Shown: positions 47,124 to 55,610 of the stretch, one piece after another
Numbering within the stretch: position 1 is the stretch's first letter
How the letters are laid out: each line of letters starts with the position of its first letter
DNA from: Mycobacterium interjectum
Lineage (GTDB): Bacteria > Actinomycetota > Actinomycetes > Mycobacteriales > Mycobacteriaceae
Reading direction: 5' to 3'
DNA: 64,000 nucleotides
Assembly: GCA_002102225.1 (NCBI GenBank)
Contig: LQPB01000021.1
Coordinates: 1-64,000 of the forward strand
Notes under the pieces: generated by a model
Databases searched by the model: none
Seen by the model: only the letters and a program-made list of their open reading frames with translations
Told to the model about the DNA's origin: nothing
Translations under genes and position numbers: made by a program

Positions 47124-47653
47124 ATGACGATCACATTCCGCAATCTCGACGGGTACGGCGCGCCGCCCATTGACGGGACCGCGTCCGGGCCGTGCTGGAC
47201 GGCGAGCTGACGCAGGCGCCGGGGACCGGCGGACCGCACCGCCACACCGTCTGGCTGAGCACGATCAATCCCGACGGCAGCCCGCACGTCATGGCCGTCG
47301 GGGTTACCCAGGATGACGGCGCCTGGTACTTCACGTCCGGGCCTGCGACCCGCAAGTCGCGCAATTTGGCCCGCGATCCGCGATGCGTGGTCACCGTCGC
47401 CACGGAACCGTTCGACCTCGTCATCGAGGGTGTCGCGCGACGGGTGACGTCCGCGGGCGAACTACGTTACGTCGCAGATTCTTTCGTCAAAGGCGGCTGG
47501 CCATGCGAGGTCGCGGGCGACGCCCTGACGGCGGAGTACAGCGCCCAGTCGGCCGGCCCGCCGCCGTGGCAGGTCTATCGCGTGAGCCCGTCGACGGTGT
47601 TCGCTCTGGGCACTTCGGAACCGTTCGGCGCGACAAAGTTTCAGTTGGACTGA
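47124..47653 (+). pseudogene. PPOX-class (pyridoxamine oxidase-fold) gene with a 1-base frameshift
   Basis: The reading frame from ATG at 47124 (MTITFRNLDGYGAPPID) goes out of frame at about 47174. The rest continues in another frame from 47175 to 47653 (RAVLDGELTQAPGTGGPHRHTVWLS in part). Adding one T after TTGAC restores a single reading, PPIDWDRVRAVLDGELTQ, the normal start of this F420-dependent PPOX family. The downstream part keeps the split barrel (GSPHVMAVGV, WYFTSGPATRKSRNLARDPR). It may be a true frameshift, a sequencing error, or a gene that starts at GTG 47192 (153 aa). Confidence 0.7.
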
Positions 47654-48183
47654 GCGGGAAGTCCGGCCGCCGCCCGGATCTCGCGCCGCGCCGCGGCACG
47701 GTCGGCGTCGGGAAAGATGTAGTGGGTCAACGCGGTTCGCGCGATCGCACCGGCGAGGTCGCGGGGATCCACCGCCGTGGCGAAGGTGCCCTCGCGGGCG
47801 CAGCGCTGCAATACGGTCGTCAACCCCTCGGCGAGCATCGGCAACGCCTGCGCCATCTGGTCGTGGGCGAACGCCGGCTCCAGGTCGAGCAGCCGGCCGG
47901 GCGGCTGGGCTTCGACGAAGGTCGCGACGACGTCCACCGCGGCCTGCAGCCGGGCGACCCCGACGACGCCGGACATCGCGTGGTCCATCGCGGCGTTGAA
48001 GCGACGGCGCTCGCGTTTCCCCAACGCGTCGATCAGCTCCTCTTTGGACGCGAAGTAGCGGTAGATCGTCGGCCGCGACACCCCGGCCCGCGCCGCCACG
48101 TCCGACAGCGACAACTTGCGTGCCCCCGCCCGGAACACCAGCCGCTGGGCCGCGTCGAGGATCCGGTCGGTCAGATCCACCAC
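47641..48183 (-). CDS. TetR-family transcriptional regulator
   Basis: The protein has 180 residues. The N-terminal HTH is complete: LTDRILDAAQRLVFRAGARK, then VAARAGVSRPTIYRYFASKEELIDALG. The C-terminal ligand domain is of a common actinobacterial type. The start chosen is GTG at 48183, with AGGGG upstream. The upstream reductase/epimerase gene on the same strand stops 8 bp earlier, so they form an operon. The usual model is repression of that operon and/or of the divergent SDR gene. It overlaps the PPOX gene tail by 13 bp. Confidence 0.88.
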   Translation of the reverse strand: MVDLTDRILDAAQRLVFRAGARKLSLSDVAARAGVSRPTIYRYFASKEELIDALGKRERRRFNAAMDHAMSGVVGVARLQAAVDVVATFVEAQPPGRLLDLEPAFAHDQMAQALPMLAEGLTTVLQRCAREGTFATAVDPRDLAGAIARTALTHYIFPDADRAAARREIRAAAGLPAQSN

Positions 48184-48191
48184 GCCGGCCC

Positions 48192-49181
48192 CTACAGTTT
48201 GCCGAGCCCGCGCAGCCACGAGATCAGCAGTCGCAGGCCGTCATCGAAGGACATGGGCGCATAGCCCAGGCGCCGGGTGGTCAGGTTGTCGGTCGCCCGG
48301 GGCCTGCGCTCGCTCTTGGCCGCGGCGGCCGCGATGGCCATCAGGGTGGGCCCGAATTCGGCGGTCAACGCGTCGGGGTCCGTGCGGTAGTCGAGATCCT
48401 CGACGCGATGGTCGATTCCGGCGATCTCACACGCGCGGTTGATGCCCCCGGCGGTGCTGAAGGTGTCCTCGGGCCGGCCGACCAGCAGGTAGCGCTCACC
48501 GGCCACCCCCTTGTCCAGCGCGGCGATGGAGCCCGTCGCGACGTCGGCGCCCGCCACCCAGGTCACCGGAAAAGCCAGGTACCGCTTGATCTTTCCGCGC
48601 ATACCGGCCAGCAGCACCCGGTTGAAGCTGGTGCGGTGCAACGCGCGTTCGACGACCAGGCCGGGGCCGAAGATCGCGCCCGGGTGGCAGGTCAGCACGT
48701 CCTCGCCCGCGGCGGCGCGCTCGTGTGCGTCCAGAAACGCGGCGAGCTTGGTGACGGTGTAGGGGTCGCCCGGCGGGTTGCGCAGCACGGGCGCCTCTTC
48801 GAAGTCCGCGCCGGTGCTCAGATCGAGGAACGTGGCGGTGCTCAGCGCGACGACGCGGCGCATGCCGTGGGCTTTGGCCGCATCGAGGACGTTCGAGGTG
48901 CCGACCATGTTGACGGCCTTGAAGTCCTCCAGGTCCTGGCTCGCGCCGCCCAGCAGCGCCGCGCAGTGAATGGCCGCCTCGGCCCCGTGGGCCGCGCGCA
49001 GCACGTCGCCGGCGTCGGTGATGTCGCCCTTGACCAGCTCCACGCCGATCTCGGCCAGCGCCGCCGCCTCGTCGGGGTTGCGCACCAGCGCGCGCACGCG
49101 GTCGCCCCGCTCGATCAACTGCTGGCACACGTTGCCGCCGGTCTGCCCGGTCGCGCCGGTGACGAAGATCGTGCTGCTCAT
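48192..49181 (-). CDS. NAD(P)-dependent epimerase/dehydratase (extended SDR)
   Basis: The protein has 329 residues. The N-terminal Rossmann motif is VTGATGQTGGNVCQQL (GxxGxxG). The active-site segment contains VVALSTATF and the YxxxK as YTVTK. The middle CHPGAIFGPG is typical of 3-beta-HSD/dihydroflavonol-reductase-like extended SDRs. A sugar, steroid or lipid substrate is possible. Start ATG at 49181 has GGAGGG six bases upstream. The gene is divergent from the next SDR gene over an 82-bp AT-rich spacer and is followed by the TetR gene. Confidence 0.88.
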   Translation of the reverse strand: MSSTIFVTGATGQTGGNVCQQLIERGDRVRALVRNPDEAAALAEIGVELVKGDITDAGDVLRAAHGAEAAIHCAALLGGASQDLEDFKAVNMVGTSNVLDAAKAHGMRRVVALSTATFLDLSTGADFEEAPVLRNPPGDPYTVTKLAAFLDAHERAAAGEDVLTCHPGAIFGPGLVVERALHRTSFNRVLLAGMRGKIKRYLAFPVTWVAGADVATGSIAALDKGVAGERYLLVGRPEDTFSTAGGINRACEIAGIDHRVEDLDYRTDPDALTAEFGPTLMAIAAAAAKSERRPRATDNLTTRRLGYAPMSFDDGLRLLISWLRGLGKL

Positions 49182-49263
49182 GGCGGCCCTCCGCTGGTTA
49201 CAGATCAAACATATTTGGTAAAGACTGTAAGCCTTGACGTGGCATTGTTCTATATTTGAGCGC
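49182..49263. promoter_or_regulatory. Divergent promoter region with inverted repeats
   Basis: The spacer is noticeably AT-rich. TTACAG (49198-49203) and CTGTAA (49225-49230) form an inverted repeat with a 21-bp centre. That centre holds the short dyad CAAA-CATA-TTTG. A -10-like TATATT precedes the rightward SDR start. This is a natural operator site for the TetR protein encoded two genes to the left; the assignment is inference. Confidence 0.4.
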
Positions 49264-50076
49264 ATGGCAATGGATCCCTCGAAGGTTCTGCTGACAGACC
49301 GTGTCGCGGTGGTCACCGGCGGGGGCGCGGGCATCGGCCGCGGCATCGCGGCGGGGCTGAAGGCCTTCGGCGCGCGGGTCGCGATCTGGGAGCGCAACCC
49401 CGATTCATGCGCGTCCGCCGCCGACGAGATCGGCGCGCTGGGGCTTCCCGTCGACGTCCGCGACAGTGCCGCGGTGGACGCCGCGTTGCAGCAGACGACC
49501 GCCGAGCTCGGCACGGTGAGCATCCTGGTCAACAACGCCGGCGGGGTCTTCTGGTCGGGGATCCTCGACACCAGCGAGAACGGGTGGGACGCGCTGTACA
49601 AGGCGAACCTGCGCCACGTTTACCTGTGCACGCAGCGGGTGGCGCGCATCCTCGTCGAGCAGAAACTGCCGGGCAGCGTCATCAGCGTCACCTCGATCGA
49701 GGGCGTGCGCGCCGCGCCCGGTTACGCCACCTACGCGGCGGCCAAGGCGGGTGTCATCAACTACACGAAGACCGCGGCGCTGGAACTCGCGCCGCACGGC
49801 ATCCGGGTGAACGCCCTGGCGCCCGACATCACTCTGACCGAAGGCATCAGGGCGATCGCGCCGCCCGGCTCCGAACAGCGATTCGGCCTCACCGTGCCGA
49901 TGGGACGCGCCGGCCACGTCGACGAAATGGCCGGCGCGGCAGTCTTTCTCGCGTCCGACATGTCCAGCTACATCACCGGCCAGACGATTCACGTCGACGG
50001 CGGCACCCATGCCGCCGGCGGCTGGTATCACCACCCCGAGACCGGTGCTTACGCGCTCGGGCCGACGAGCGGCTAG
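49264..50076 (+). CDS. Short-chain dehydrogenase/reductase
   Basis: The protein has 270 residues from ATG at 49264 (MAMDPSKVLLTDRVAVVTGG). Classical SDR features are cofactor motif VTGGGAGIGRGIA, NNAG, catalytic Ser in VTSIEG, YAAAK, and C-terminal ITGQTIHVDGG. It should oxidise or reduce an alcohol/ketone with NAD(P). The substrate is unknown. It shares its promoter region with the divergent epimerase gene and ends overlapping the tail of the Lrp-type regulator by 4 bp. Confidence 0.9.
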   Translation: MAMDPSKVLLTDRVAVVTGGGAGIGRGIAAGLKAFGARVAIWERNPDSCASAADEIGALGLPVDVRDSAAVDAALQQTTAELGTVSILVNNAGGVFWSGILDTSENGWDALYKANLRHVYLCTQRVARILVEQKLPGSVISVTSIEGVRAAPGYATYAAAKAGVINYTKTAALELAPHGIRVNALAPDITLTEGIRAIAPPGSEQRFGLTVPMGRAGHVDEMAGAAVFLASDMSSYITGQTIHVDGGTHAAGGWYHHPETGAYALGPTSG

Positions 50077-51053
50077 GCGCGGATTAACCGACCGCGCGAA
50101 ACCAGCGAGCCCACCTGCTTGAGCCGCTTGCTGCGGACGCTCACGTCGTAGGCCTGGATGTGGTCGACGTCGGCCAGGCGCTCGGCAATGTAGCGATAGA
50201 GGTCGCCGGCGTCTCGGCAGATCACGACGACCATCAGGTTGGCCGGGCCGCCGACGGCGACGACCGAGGCGACCTCAGCATGCCGCGCGATCTGTTCGGC
50301 CGCCGACACCAGGTGGCGCGGCGCCGTGGAGATCCAGATTATGGCGTTCAGCATGAATCCGAGCCGCTCCGGCAGCATGTCCAGGTCGTAGGCGAGCGTG
50401 TCGGAGGCCTGTAGCGCGGCCAGTCGGCGCTTGACTCGCGCCGGTGACCACCCGGTGAGCTTCGCCAGCGTGCTGTCGGCGATGCGGCCGTCGTTGGCCA
50501 ACGCGTCCAGCAGTGGGCGGTCGTCGGCCGTGGGCGCGGCGGGCCGATCCGGGTGCGCACCCTCGACCTGTTGCTGCAAGGCCTTGATCTGTTCCTCGTC
50601 GAGGGCGTGGCCGTGGCCGGTCCAGTGTGCACCTGTGGGTGAGCCGAACACATTGAGTACCAGGTTGATCCGCATCTCGAGGATGGCCGGCGTGCGGGGC
50701 AGACGCTGCATCAGTCCGTCGCCGGCGTCGCCGATCGGCGCGCGGATAACGCAGACGAGTTCGGTGCCACCGGATAACACGTTGGCGTGGGTGACCTCGG
50801 GCCTGCGGACCAGCGCCTCGGCGAGCCGGGGCAGGTTGTCGGGTTTGGCGTGTACCCGCACGATCCACTGGCATTCGCCGTACAGCCGGGGATTCACCAC
50901 GCCGATCACGCGGAGCGCACCGTCGCGGCGCAGGGCTCGGTAGCGGCGCGCGACGGTTTGTTCACCGGCGCCGATCACCTCGGCGATACGCCGGAACGGC
51001 GCCCGCGGTGCGAGCTGCAGCGCGTGCAGAATATGACCGTCCAGCGGCTCCAT
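50073..51053 (-). CDS. Double-domain Lrp/AsnC-family regulator
   Basis: The protein has 326 residues, twice the usual Lrp length. The first unit (about 1-150) has an HTH (APFRRIAEVIGAGEQTVARR) and a RAM-like sensing domain. The second unit (about 170-326) has another HTH (DGRIADSTLAKLTGWSPARVK) and a second sensing domain. Such tandem Lrp proteins act like a pre-made dimer. It is divergent from an SDR-LLM operon (128-bp spacer), which it probably regulates. Start ATG at 51053 is chosen over the longer frame to 51182, which would fill the promoter region. Confidence 0.88.
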   Translation of the reverse strand: MEPLDGHILHALQLAPRAPFRRIAEVIGAGEQTVARRYRALRRDGALRVIGVVNPRLYGECQWIVRVHAKPDNLPRLAEALVRRPEVTHANVLSGGTELVCVIRAPIGDAGDGLMQRLPRTPAILEMRINLVLNVFGSPTGAHWTGHGHALDEEQIKALQQQVEGAHPDRPAAPTADDRPLLDALANDGRIADSTLAKLTGWSPARVKRRLAALQASDTLAYDLDMLPERLGFMLNAIIWISTAPRHLVSAAEQIARHAEVASVVAVGGPANLMVVVICRDAGDLYRYIAERLADVDHIQAYDVSVRSKRLKQVGSLVSRGRLIRA

Positions 51054-51181
51054 AGTGAGGAAAACACTACAGAAGTTGGGATCATTTGTCCTATTCTTGC
51101 CGCCTGCTCGGGTATTTCTGGCCAGAATGGATGGCGGGGCCGATGCTGGGGACACCTTGTTGTCAAAAGCGGAGGCACCCA

Positions 51182-51940
51182 ATGGAACTGACGGGCAATA
51201 CCGTCCTGGTCACCGGTGGCGGCACCGGAATCGGACGGGCGATCGCCATCGCGTTGCACCGACGGGGTAACCGGGTGGTGATCGCCGGCCGGCGCACTGC
51301 CGCGTTGCGAGCCCTCGCCGAGGCGCATCCGGGTATCGAATGGCATCCGTTGGATATCGCCGATACCGCGTGCATCGGGTCGTTCGTCGCGATGCTGGAA
51401 CGGCGGTGGCCCGATCTCAACGTGCTGGTCAATAACGCGGGCGTGATGGCTATCGAAAGCCCCGACACACCCGACTCGGCGGTGTCGACATCCGTCGTCG
51501 CAACCAATCTGCTCGGGCCGATCGTGCTGACGTCGTTGCTGCTGCCGAAGCTGCGCAGCCGGCCCGACGCCGCGGTCATCAACATCACCTCGGCGCTGGC
51601 CTTCGTGCCGCTGGCGATCGCCCCTACCTACAGCGCAACCAAAGCGGGGCTGCACGCTTATACCGAAGCCCTGCGTATCCTGTTGCACGAGAGTGGTATT
51701 CACGTCATCGAGATCGCTCCACCGCGGGTGAGTACGGAGATGGACGGCCCCGGAGATCCCGACTCGGTCGACGTGGACGAGTTCGTCGCCGAGGTGATGG
51801 CGTCGCTCTCCGCGCAGCCGCCGGTTACGGAAGTCGTGGTCGACGCCGCCCGGGCGCTGCGCTACGCCGAACGGGAGGGCCACTACGGCCGGGTCCTGGC
51901 CGCCGTGAACTCCACTGTCAGGGCGGAGGATGTGTTGTGA
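51182..51940 (+). CDS. Short-chain dehydrogenase (DltE-like)
   Basis: The protein has 252 residues, starting MELTGNTVLVTGGGTGIGRA, with GGAGG seven bases before the ATG. Catalytic elements are NNAG, Ser in INITSALAF, and YSATK. The C-terminal half (VIEIAPPRVSTEMDG, VDVDEFVAEVMASL) is that of DltE-type SDRs. It forms an operon with the LLM oxidoreductase gene (GTGA overlap) opposite the Lrp-type regulator. The substrate is unknown. Confidence 0.88.
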   Translation: MELTGNTVLVTGGGTGIGRAIAIALHRRGNRVVIAGRRTAALRALAEAHPGIEWHPLDIADTACIGSFVAMLERRWPDLNVLVNNAGVMAIESPDTPDSAVSTSVVATNLLGPIVLTSLLLPKLRSRPDAAVINITSALAFVPLAIAPTYSATKAGLHAYTEALRILLHESGIHVIEIAPPRVSTEMDGPGDPDSVDVDEFVAEVMASLSAQPPVTEVVVDAARALRYAEREGHYGRVLAAVNSTVRAEDVL

Positions 51941-52794
51941 GACTGGGGATCGGGCTGCCGAACCATATCGCCGGCATCTCGGGCCCGGCCGTGGCCCAAT
52001 GGGCCCGGCGCGCCGAGCAGCGCGGGTTCGAATCCGTCACGACGATCGACCGCCTGATCTATCCCGGTATCGACTCGCTGATAGCCCTGGCCGCCGCGGC
52101 CGGCGCCACGAAAGACGTGACCCTGGTGACCAATGTCCTGCTCGCGCCGGTGTATCCGGTCGTTCCGCTGGCCAAGCAGCTCGCCAGCGTGGCTTCCATC
52201 TCCGGTGGCCGACTGGTCGTTGGCCTGGGTGTGGGTAACCGGTGCGACGATTACGCCAGCACCGGCGCCGATTTCCGCAGCCGCGGCCGCATCCTCGACG
52301 AACAGGTCGAGCGCATGCGCGGGCTGTGGGCCGGCGGACCCGTCGCCGATGACACCGCGTTATGCGCTGCGCCCGTGCATATTCCGCTGCTCTTCGGTGG
52401 ACGGTCCGCGGCCACGGTGCGGCGGGTGATCAGCGCCGGCGACGGGTGGGCGGCCGGCGCCGTGCGCCACTATGACGAACAGGCGGCGTTGGCCGAGCGC
52501 ATCCGCGCCGGCTGGCGGGCCGCGGGGCGGCCCGGGCGCCCCTACCTGCAGGCATCGGTGAACTTCGGGCTCGGGTCGGCCGAGGCCGTCGCGGCGGGAA
52601 GGGAGCATCTCGCGCGCTATTACGGGTTCGCCCCGGCGTACGCACAGGTGAACGTCGCCGATATGGTCTGCTCCGCGGACGATGCGCGCGGCACCGTCCG
52701 CCGGTATCGGGAGCTGGGCTTCGACCGGCTGCTGTTCCATCCGACGGGCGGGGCCGTCGAGCAGGTCGACCGCCTCGCCGACGCGATCCTCTAG
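51937..52794 (+). CDS. LLM-class F420-dependent oxidoreductase
   Basis: The protein has 285 residues. It is a luciferase-like monooxygenase fold with N-terminal MRLGIGLPNHIAGISG, then VTTIDRLIYPGIDSLIALAAAAG, VASISGGRLVVGLGVGNR and PLLFGGRSAATVRRV. Deazaflavin F420 is the likely cofactor, by analogy with mycobacterial relatives. The GTG start overlaps the stop of the preceding SDR gene by 4 bp, so translation is coupled. It ends convergently 9 bp from the next SDR gene. Confidence 0.88.
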   Translation: MRLGIGLPNHIAGISGPAVAQWARRAEQRGFESVTTIDRLIYPGIDSLIALAAAAGATKDVTLVTNVLLAPVYPVVPLAKQLASVASISGGRLVVGLGVGNRCDDYASTGADFRSRGRILDEQVERMRGLWAGGPVADDTALCAAPVHIPLLFGGRSAATVRRVISAGDGWAAGAVRHYDEQAALAERIRAGWRAAGRPGRPYLQASVNFGLGSAEAVAAGREHLARYYGFAPAYAQVNVADMVCSADDARGTVRRYRELGFDRLLFHPTGGAVEQVDRLADAIL

Positions 52795-52803
52795 AGCGAG
52801 TTT

Positions 52804-53592
52804 CTACTCGCCGGTGTCCAGGCCCGCGTGCGCCGACATCCCGCCGTCGATCGCGATCATTTGCCCGGTGATGTAGCGGGACCGCTTCGAGGCCAGGAAA
52901 ACCACAAGGTCGGCAACGTCTTTCGGTTGACCGAGGTACGGCGTCAAGGTGGCGCGGCCGAGGCCGGCGATGACGTCCTCGGACAGATGCGCGCGAACGG
53001 CGTCCGTGAGGATTAATCCCGGCACGATCGTGTTCGCGCGCACGCCGCCCTTTCCCTCGCTGGTCGCGACGTACATCGTCAGCGCGTGCACCCCGGACTT
53101 CGACACGCCGTAGGCCAGCCGGGTCTTGTCACCCGACAGCGCCGCGCCCGACGACATGTTGATGATGGAACCGCCTCCGCCCCTGCGCATTTCGGGGACC
53201 GCGTACTTGCACATCAGCAGCTGGCTCCCGAGGTTGACGTCCAGGGAGCGGCGCCACACGTCCAGCGGCATCTCGGACACCGTGGTGTCGCGGGACAGGA
53301 AGTCGCTCGCGGTCAGCGCCGCGTTGTTGTGCAGGACGTCGACCCGGCCGAACTCCGCGACGGTGGACTGCACCACGTGGCGCGCCGTGTCCTCGTCGGC
53401 GAGGTCACCGCCGAGCGCGAGCGCGCGCGCCCCGGTCCGCCGAATCTCCTCGGCGACCACGGCGGCCTTGGCTTCGTCGATGTCGACGACCGCGACGGCG
53501 GCGCCTTCGCGGGCCAGTTCGTGCGCGGTGGCCGCGCCGATCCCGCCCGCGCCTCCGGTGACTATCGCGACCTGTCCGGCGAGTCTGGACAT
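52804..53592 (-). CDS. Short-chain dehydrogenase/reductase
   Basis: The protein has 262 residues from ATG at 53592, with AAGGAGAA upstream. It is a classical SDR: VTGGAGGIGAATA, HNNAA in place of NNAG, catalytic Ser in INMSSGAAL, YGVSK, and ITGQMIAIDGGMS. The Asp in VAVVDIDEAK at the end of beta-2 suggests NAD rather than NADP. It is divergent from the CMD-family gene (45-bp spacer), indicating joint control of the two. Confidence 0.9.
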   Translation of the reverse strand: MSRLAGQVAIVTGGAGGIGAATAHELAREGAAVAVVDIDEAKAAVVAEEIRRTGARALALGGDLADEDTARHVVQSTVAEFGRVDVLHNNAALTASDFLSRDTTVSEMPLDVWRRSLDVNLGSQLLMCKYAVPEMRRGGGGSIINMSSGAALSGDKTRLAYGVSKSGVHALTMYVATSEGKGGVRANTIVPGLILTDAVRAHLSEDVIAGLGRATLTPYLGQPKDVADLVVFLASKRSRYITGQMIAIDGGMSAHAGLDTGE

Positions 53593-53637
53593 CGAGTTCT
53601 CCTTTTGACCGACGCACAAAAAAGTTAGCCTGATTCG

Positions 53638-54204
53638 ATGCCGCGTATAGCGCCAATCCCGATGGAAGAGCTCAGCTCCCGTTCCCGCGAAATCGTGGAG
53701 GCCGGCGTCGCCGCCGGTCTGTATGCCACGCCGGTGCCCCTGCAGATCTTCGCGTATCGCAGCGCACAGCTCGACCAGGTCAACGCGGCCAGGACCACGC
53801 TGGGCGCCGGTACCCTGCTCGGTGGCCGGATCCTGGAGTTATTGCGCATCCGCAGCGCCCAGCTCGGCGAATGCGAACCCTGCAGCCAGTCGCGCAAGCA
53901 CGACTCGATCACCGACGAGGACGTCGCCTGCCTGCTCGCACCGGGCCACGGCGCGCTCACCCCGCAGGAACGGATGGCCGTCCAGTTCCTCGACCTGCTC
54001 TCGTCCGACCATCACGCCATGGACGACGAGTTCTACAAGCGGTTGGGGGAGCACTTCACTGCCGCGCAGATCATCGAACTCGGATTCACCTGCGCCGGGG
54101 TGATGGGAGTGCACCGCTTCATCCACACTCTCGACGTCTACGGCGACTCGCCGCCGGTCATCGAATACGACCAGGACCAAGTCGACAGCACCAAGCCGGC
54201 GTGA
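53638..54204 (+). CDS. Carboxymuconolactone decarboxylase/AhpD-like protein
   Basis: The protein has 188 residues. The alpha-helical CMD domain holds the redox-type motif ECEPCSQSRKH (CxxC plus His) near residue 78, as in AhpD-like peroxidases. A second helical half has HAMDDEFYKRLGEHFTAAQIIEL. It could be a thiol-disulfide peroxidase or a decarboxylase. Its 3' end overlaps the following Ddn-like gene by 4 bp, so a redox pair is likely. Confidence 0.87.
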   Translation: MPRIAPIPMEELSSRSREIVEAGVAAGLYATPVPLQIFAYRSAQLDQVNAARTTLGAGTLLGGRILELLRIRSAQLGECEPCSQSRKHDSITDEDVACLLAPGHGALTPQERMAVQFLDLLSSDHHAMDDEFYKRLGEHFTAAQIIELGFTCAGVMGVHRFIHTLDVYGDSPPVIEYDQDQVDSTKPA

Positions 54205-54710
54205 TCGGCGTGGCGGACCTGTCCTTCGATCACGCCAACGCGTTCCATCGGTTCATGCGCAACTTCGCGGCCACGAAGGCGGGCGGGGCGCTTCTGCGCC
54301 CGACGGCACACCACCTCGACCGACTGCTCACCAAGGTCACCGGCGGCAAGAGCAGCTTCGCGGGGCTGGTGACCGGAGTTCCTGCGGTCATCCTCACCAC
54401 CACCGGTGCCAAGTCCGGGGAACCGCGCACCGTCGCGCTGTATGGCATCCCGCACCCAGACGGGGTGGCCCTGATCGCGTCCAACTTCGGCGGCGCCAGG
54501 CACCCCGCCTGGTATCACAACCTCAAGGCGCACCCGCAGGCCACGGTGTCGATCGGGCGCGACACCTGGCAGGGCACCGCCCGGCTCGCCACCCCCGAAG
54601 AACGCGACCAGATCTGGGCGAAAGGCCTCACGATGTATCCCGGCTGGAGCAAGTACCAAGTGCGCGCCGGCGAGCGTCACATCGAGGCGTTCATCCTCAG
54701 CCGCAACTGA
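54201..54710 (+). CDS. Ddn-family F420H2-dependent reductase
   Basis: The protein has 169 residues from GTG at 54201; GTG at 54210 is possible. It has the same family signatures as the gene at 7.57 kb: ILTTTGAKSGEPRTVALYGI, ASNFGGARHPAWYHNL and the ending HIEAFILSRN. Coenzyme F420 binding is expected from the family. It is translationally coupled to the CMD/AhpD-like gene, which suggests a shared redox task. The substrate is unknown. Confidence 0.88.
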   Translation: MIGVADLSFDHANAFHRFMRNFAATKAGGALLRPTAHHLDRLLTKVTGGKSSFAGLVTGVPAVILTTTGAKSGEPRTVALYGIPHPDGVALIASNFGGARHPAWYHNLKAHPQATVSIGRDTWQGTARLATPEERDQIWAKGLTMYPGWSKYQVRAGERHIEAFILSRN

Positions 54711-54800
54711 ATTGCGTTGTGCCTGAGGCGTAAGACCGTCAGAACTTGGGTACTTCTGGCTGGCGGGTACCTGATCGTGCCCGAAGTTTGGGAGCAACAT

Positions 54801-55232
54801 GTGAACCGCGGCGACGACGACCAACACCTCACCCAAGCGGTGGGGGAGACCACCGCGGACTACGGCACCCAGTTTCTCGACGAACTGGATGACGGCTCGG
54901 CCGCTACCGCGGCGGAAATCACCGAAGGGTTGCCGAGCGGATCCGCGCTGCTGATTGTCAAGCGTGGCCCGAGCGCCGGTTCCCGGTTTCTGCTCGATCG
55001 GTCGGTCACCTCGGCGGGGCGCCATCCCGACAGCGACATTCTTCTCGACGACGTCACCGTGAGCCGCCGTCATGCGGAGTTTCGCCTCGACGAGGACGGC
55101 AACTGGGCCGTCGCCGACGTCGGCAGCCTCAACGGGACCTACGTCAACCGTCAGCCGGTGGACTCGGCGGTGCTGGCCAATAACGACGAAGTCCAGATCG
55201 GTAAGTTCCGCCTGGTGTTCCTGACCGGATGA
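54801..55232 (+). CDS. GarA-like FHA-domain protein
   Basis: The protein has 143 residues from GTG at 54801, with GGGAG six bases upstream. The C-terminal two thirds is an FHA domain almost identical in pattern to GarA: SALLIVKRGPSAGSRFLL, TSAGRHPDSDILLDDVTVSR, RRHAEF, GSLNGTYVN and EVQIGKFRLVFLTG. The N-terminal tail keeps GETTADYGTQFLDELD, where GarA has the ETT phosphosite for PknB/PknG. The acidic tail that ends GarA is absent. GarA controls alpha-ketoglutarate metabolism by phospho-switching. This is probably a paralogue, because garA is normally elsewhere (Rv1827 region). Confidence 0.88.
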   Translation: MNRGDDDQHLTQAVGETTADYGTQFLDELDDGSAATAAEITEGLPSGSALLIVKRGPSAGSRFLLDRSVTSAGRHPDSDILLDDVTVSRRHAEFRLDEDGNWAVADVGSLNGTYVNRQPVDSAVLANNDEVQIGKFRLVFLTG

Positions 55233-55262
55233 GCTGGACTCGGCGGCATTCCTGCGCCGAAC

Positions 55263-55490
55263 TCAGCCCTTCATTCCTCGCTCGCTTCGGATGAGCAGGG
55301 CGGGGCCGCCGAGCATGAGTGCCAGTGCGAAGCCGGTGACGTCGGTGCTGGTGGGTTGGTGGGTGCTCATGTCGAACGCGGTGATCCCGAAGGTGACGAG
55401 CAGGGTGAGCACGAAGATCATGCCGGTGTAGCGGGTGGGGGCAAAGGCCAGGAAGACAAGCCCGATCACGGCGAGGAACAGCGACAACAT
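55263..55490 (-). CDS. Small conserved-looking membrane protein
   Basis: The protein has 75 residues with two or three predicted spans: MLSLFLAVIGLVFLAFAPT, TGMIFVLTLLVTFGITAF and VTGFALALMLGGPALLI. It has a charged C-terminus, RSERGMKG. No enzymatic motif is present and the family is not recognised. It looks like a genuine small gene because its hydrophobic pattern is regular and it lies alone between the convergent FHA gene and the tRNA. The Shine-Dalgarno is weak. Confidence 0.6.
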   Translation of the reverse strand: MLSLFLAVIGLVFLAFAPTRYTGMIFVLTLLVTFGITAFDMSTHQPTSTDVTGFALALMLGGPALLIRSERGMKG

Positions 55491-55610
55491 CAGATCGATG
55501 CCTGAGCTTCGCGTCGCACCAACCCAGCCTCCTCACCGCCAGGCACACAGATTAGCTGGCGTGACATCGGTGCGGGCGGTAAATCCTCCGTCGAACTGCG
55601 TGAATGTGAG

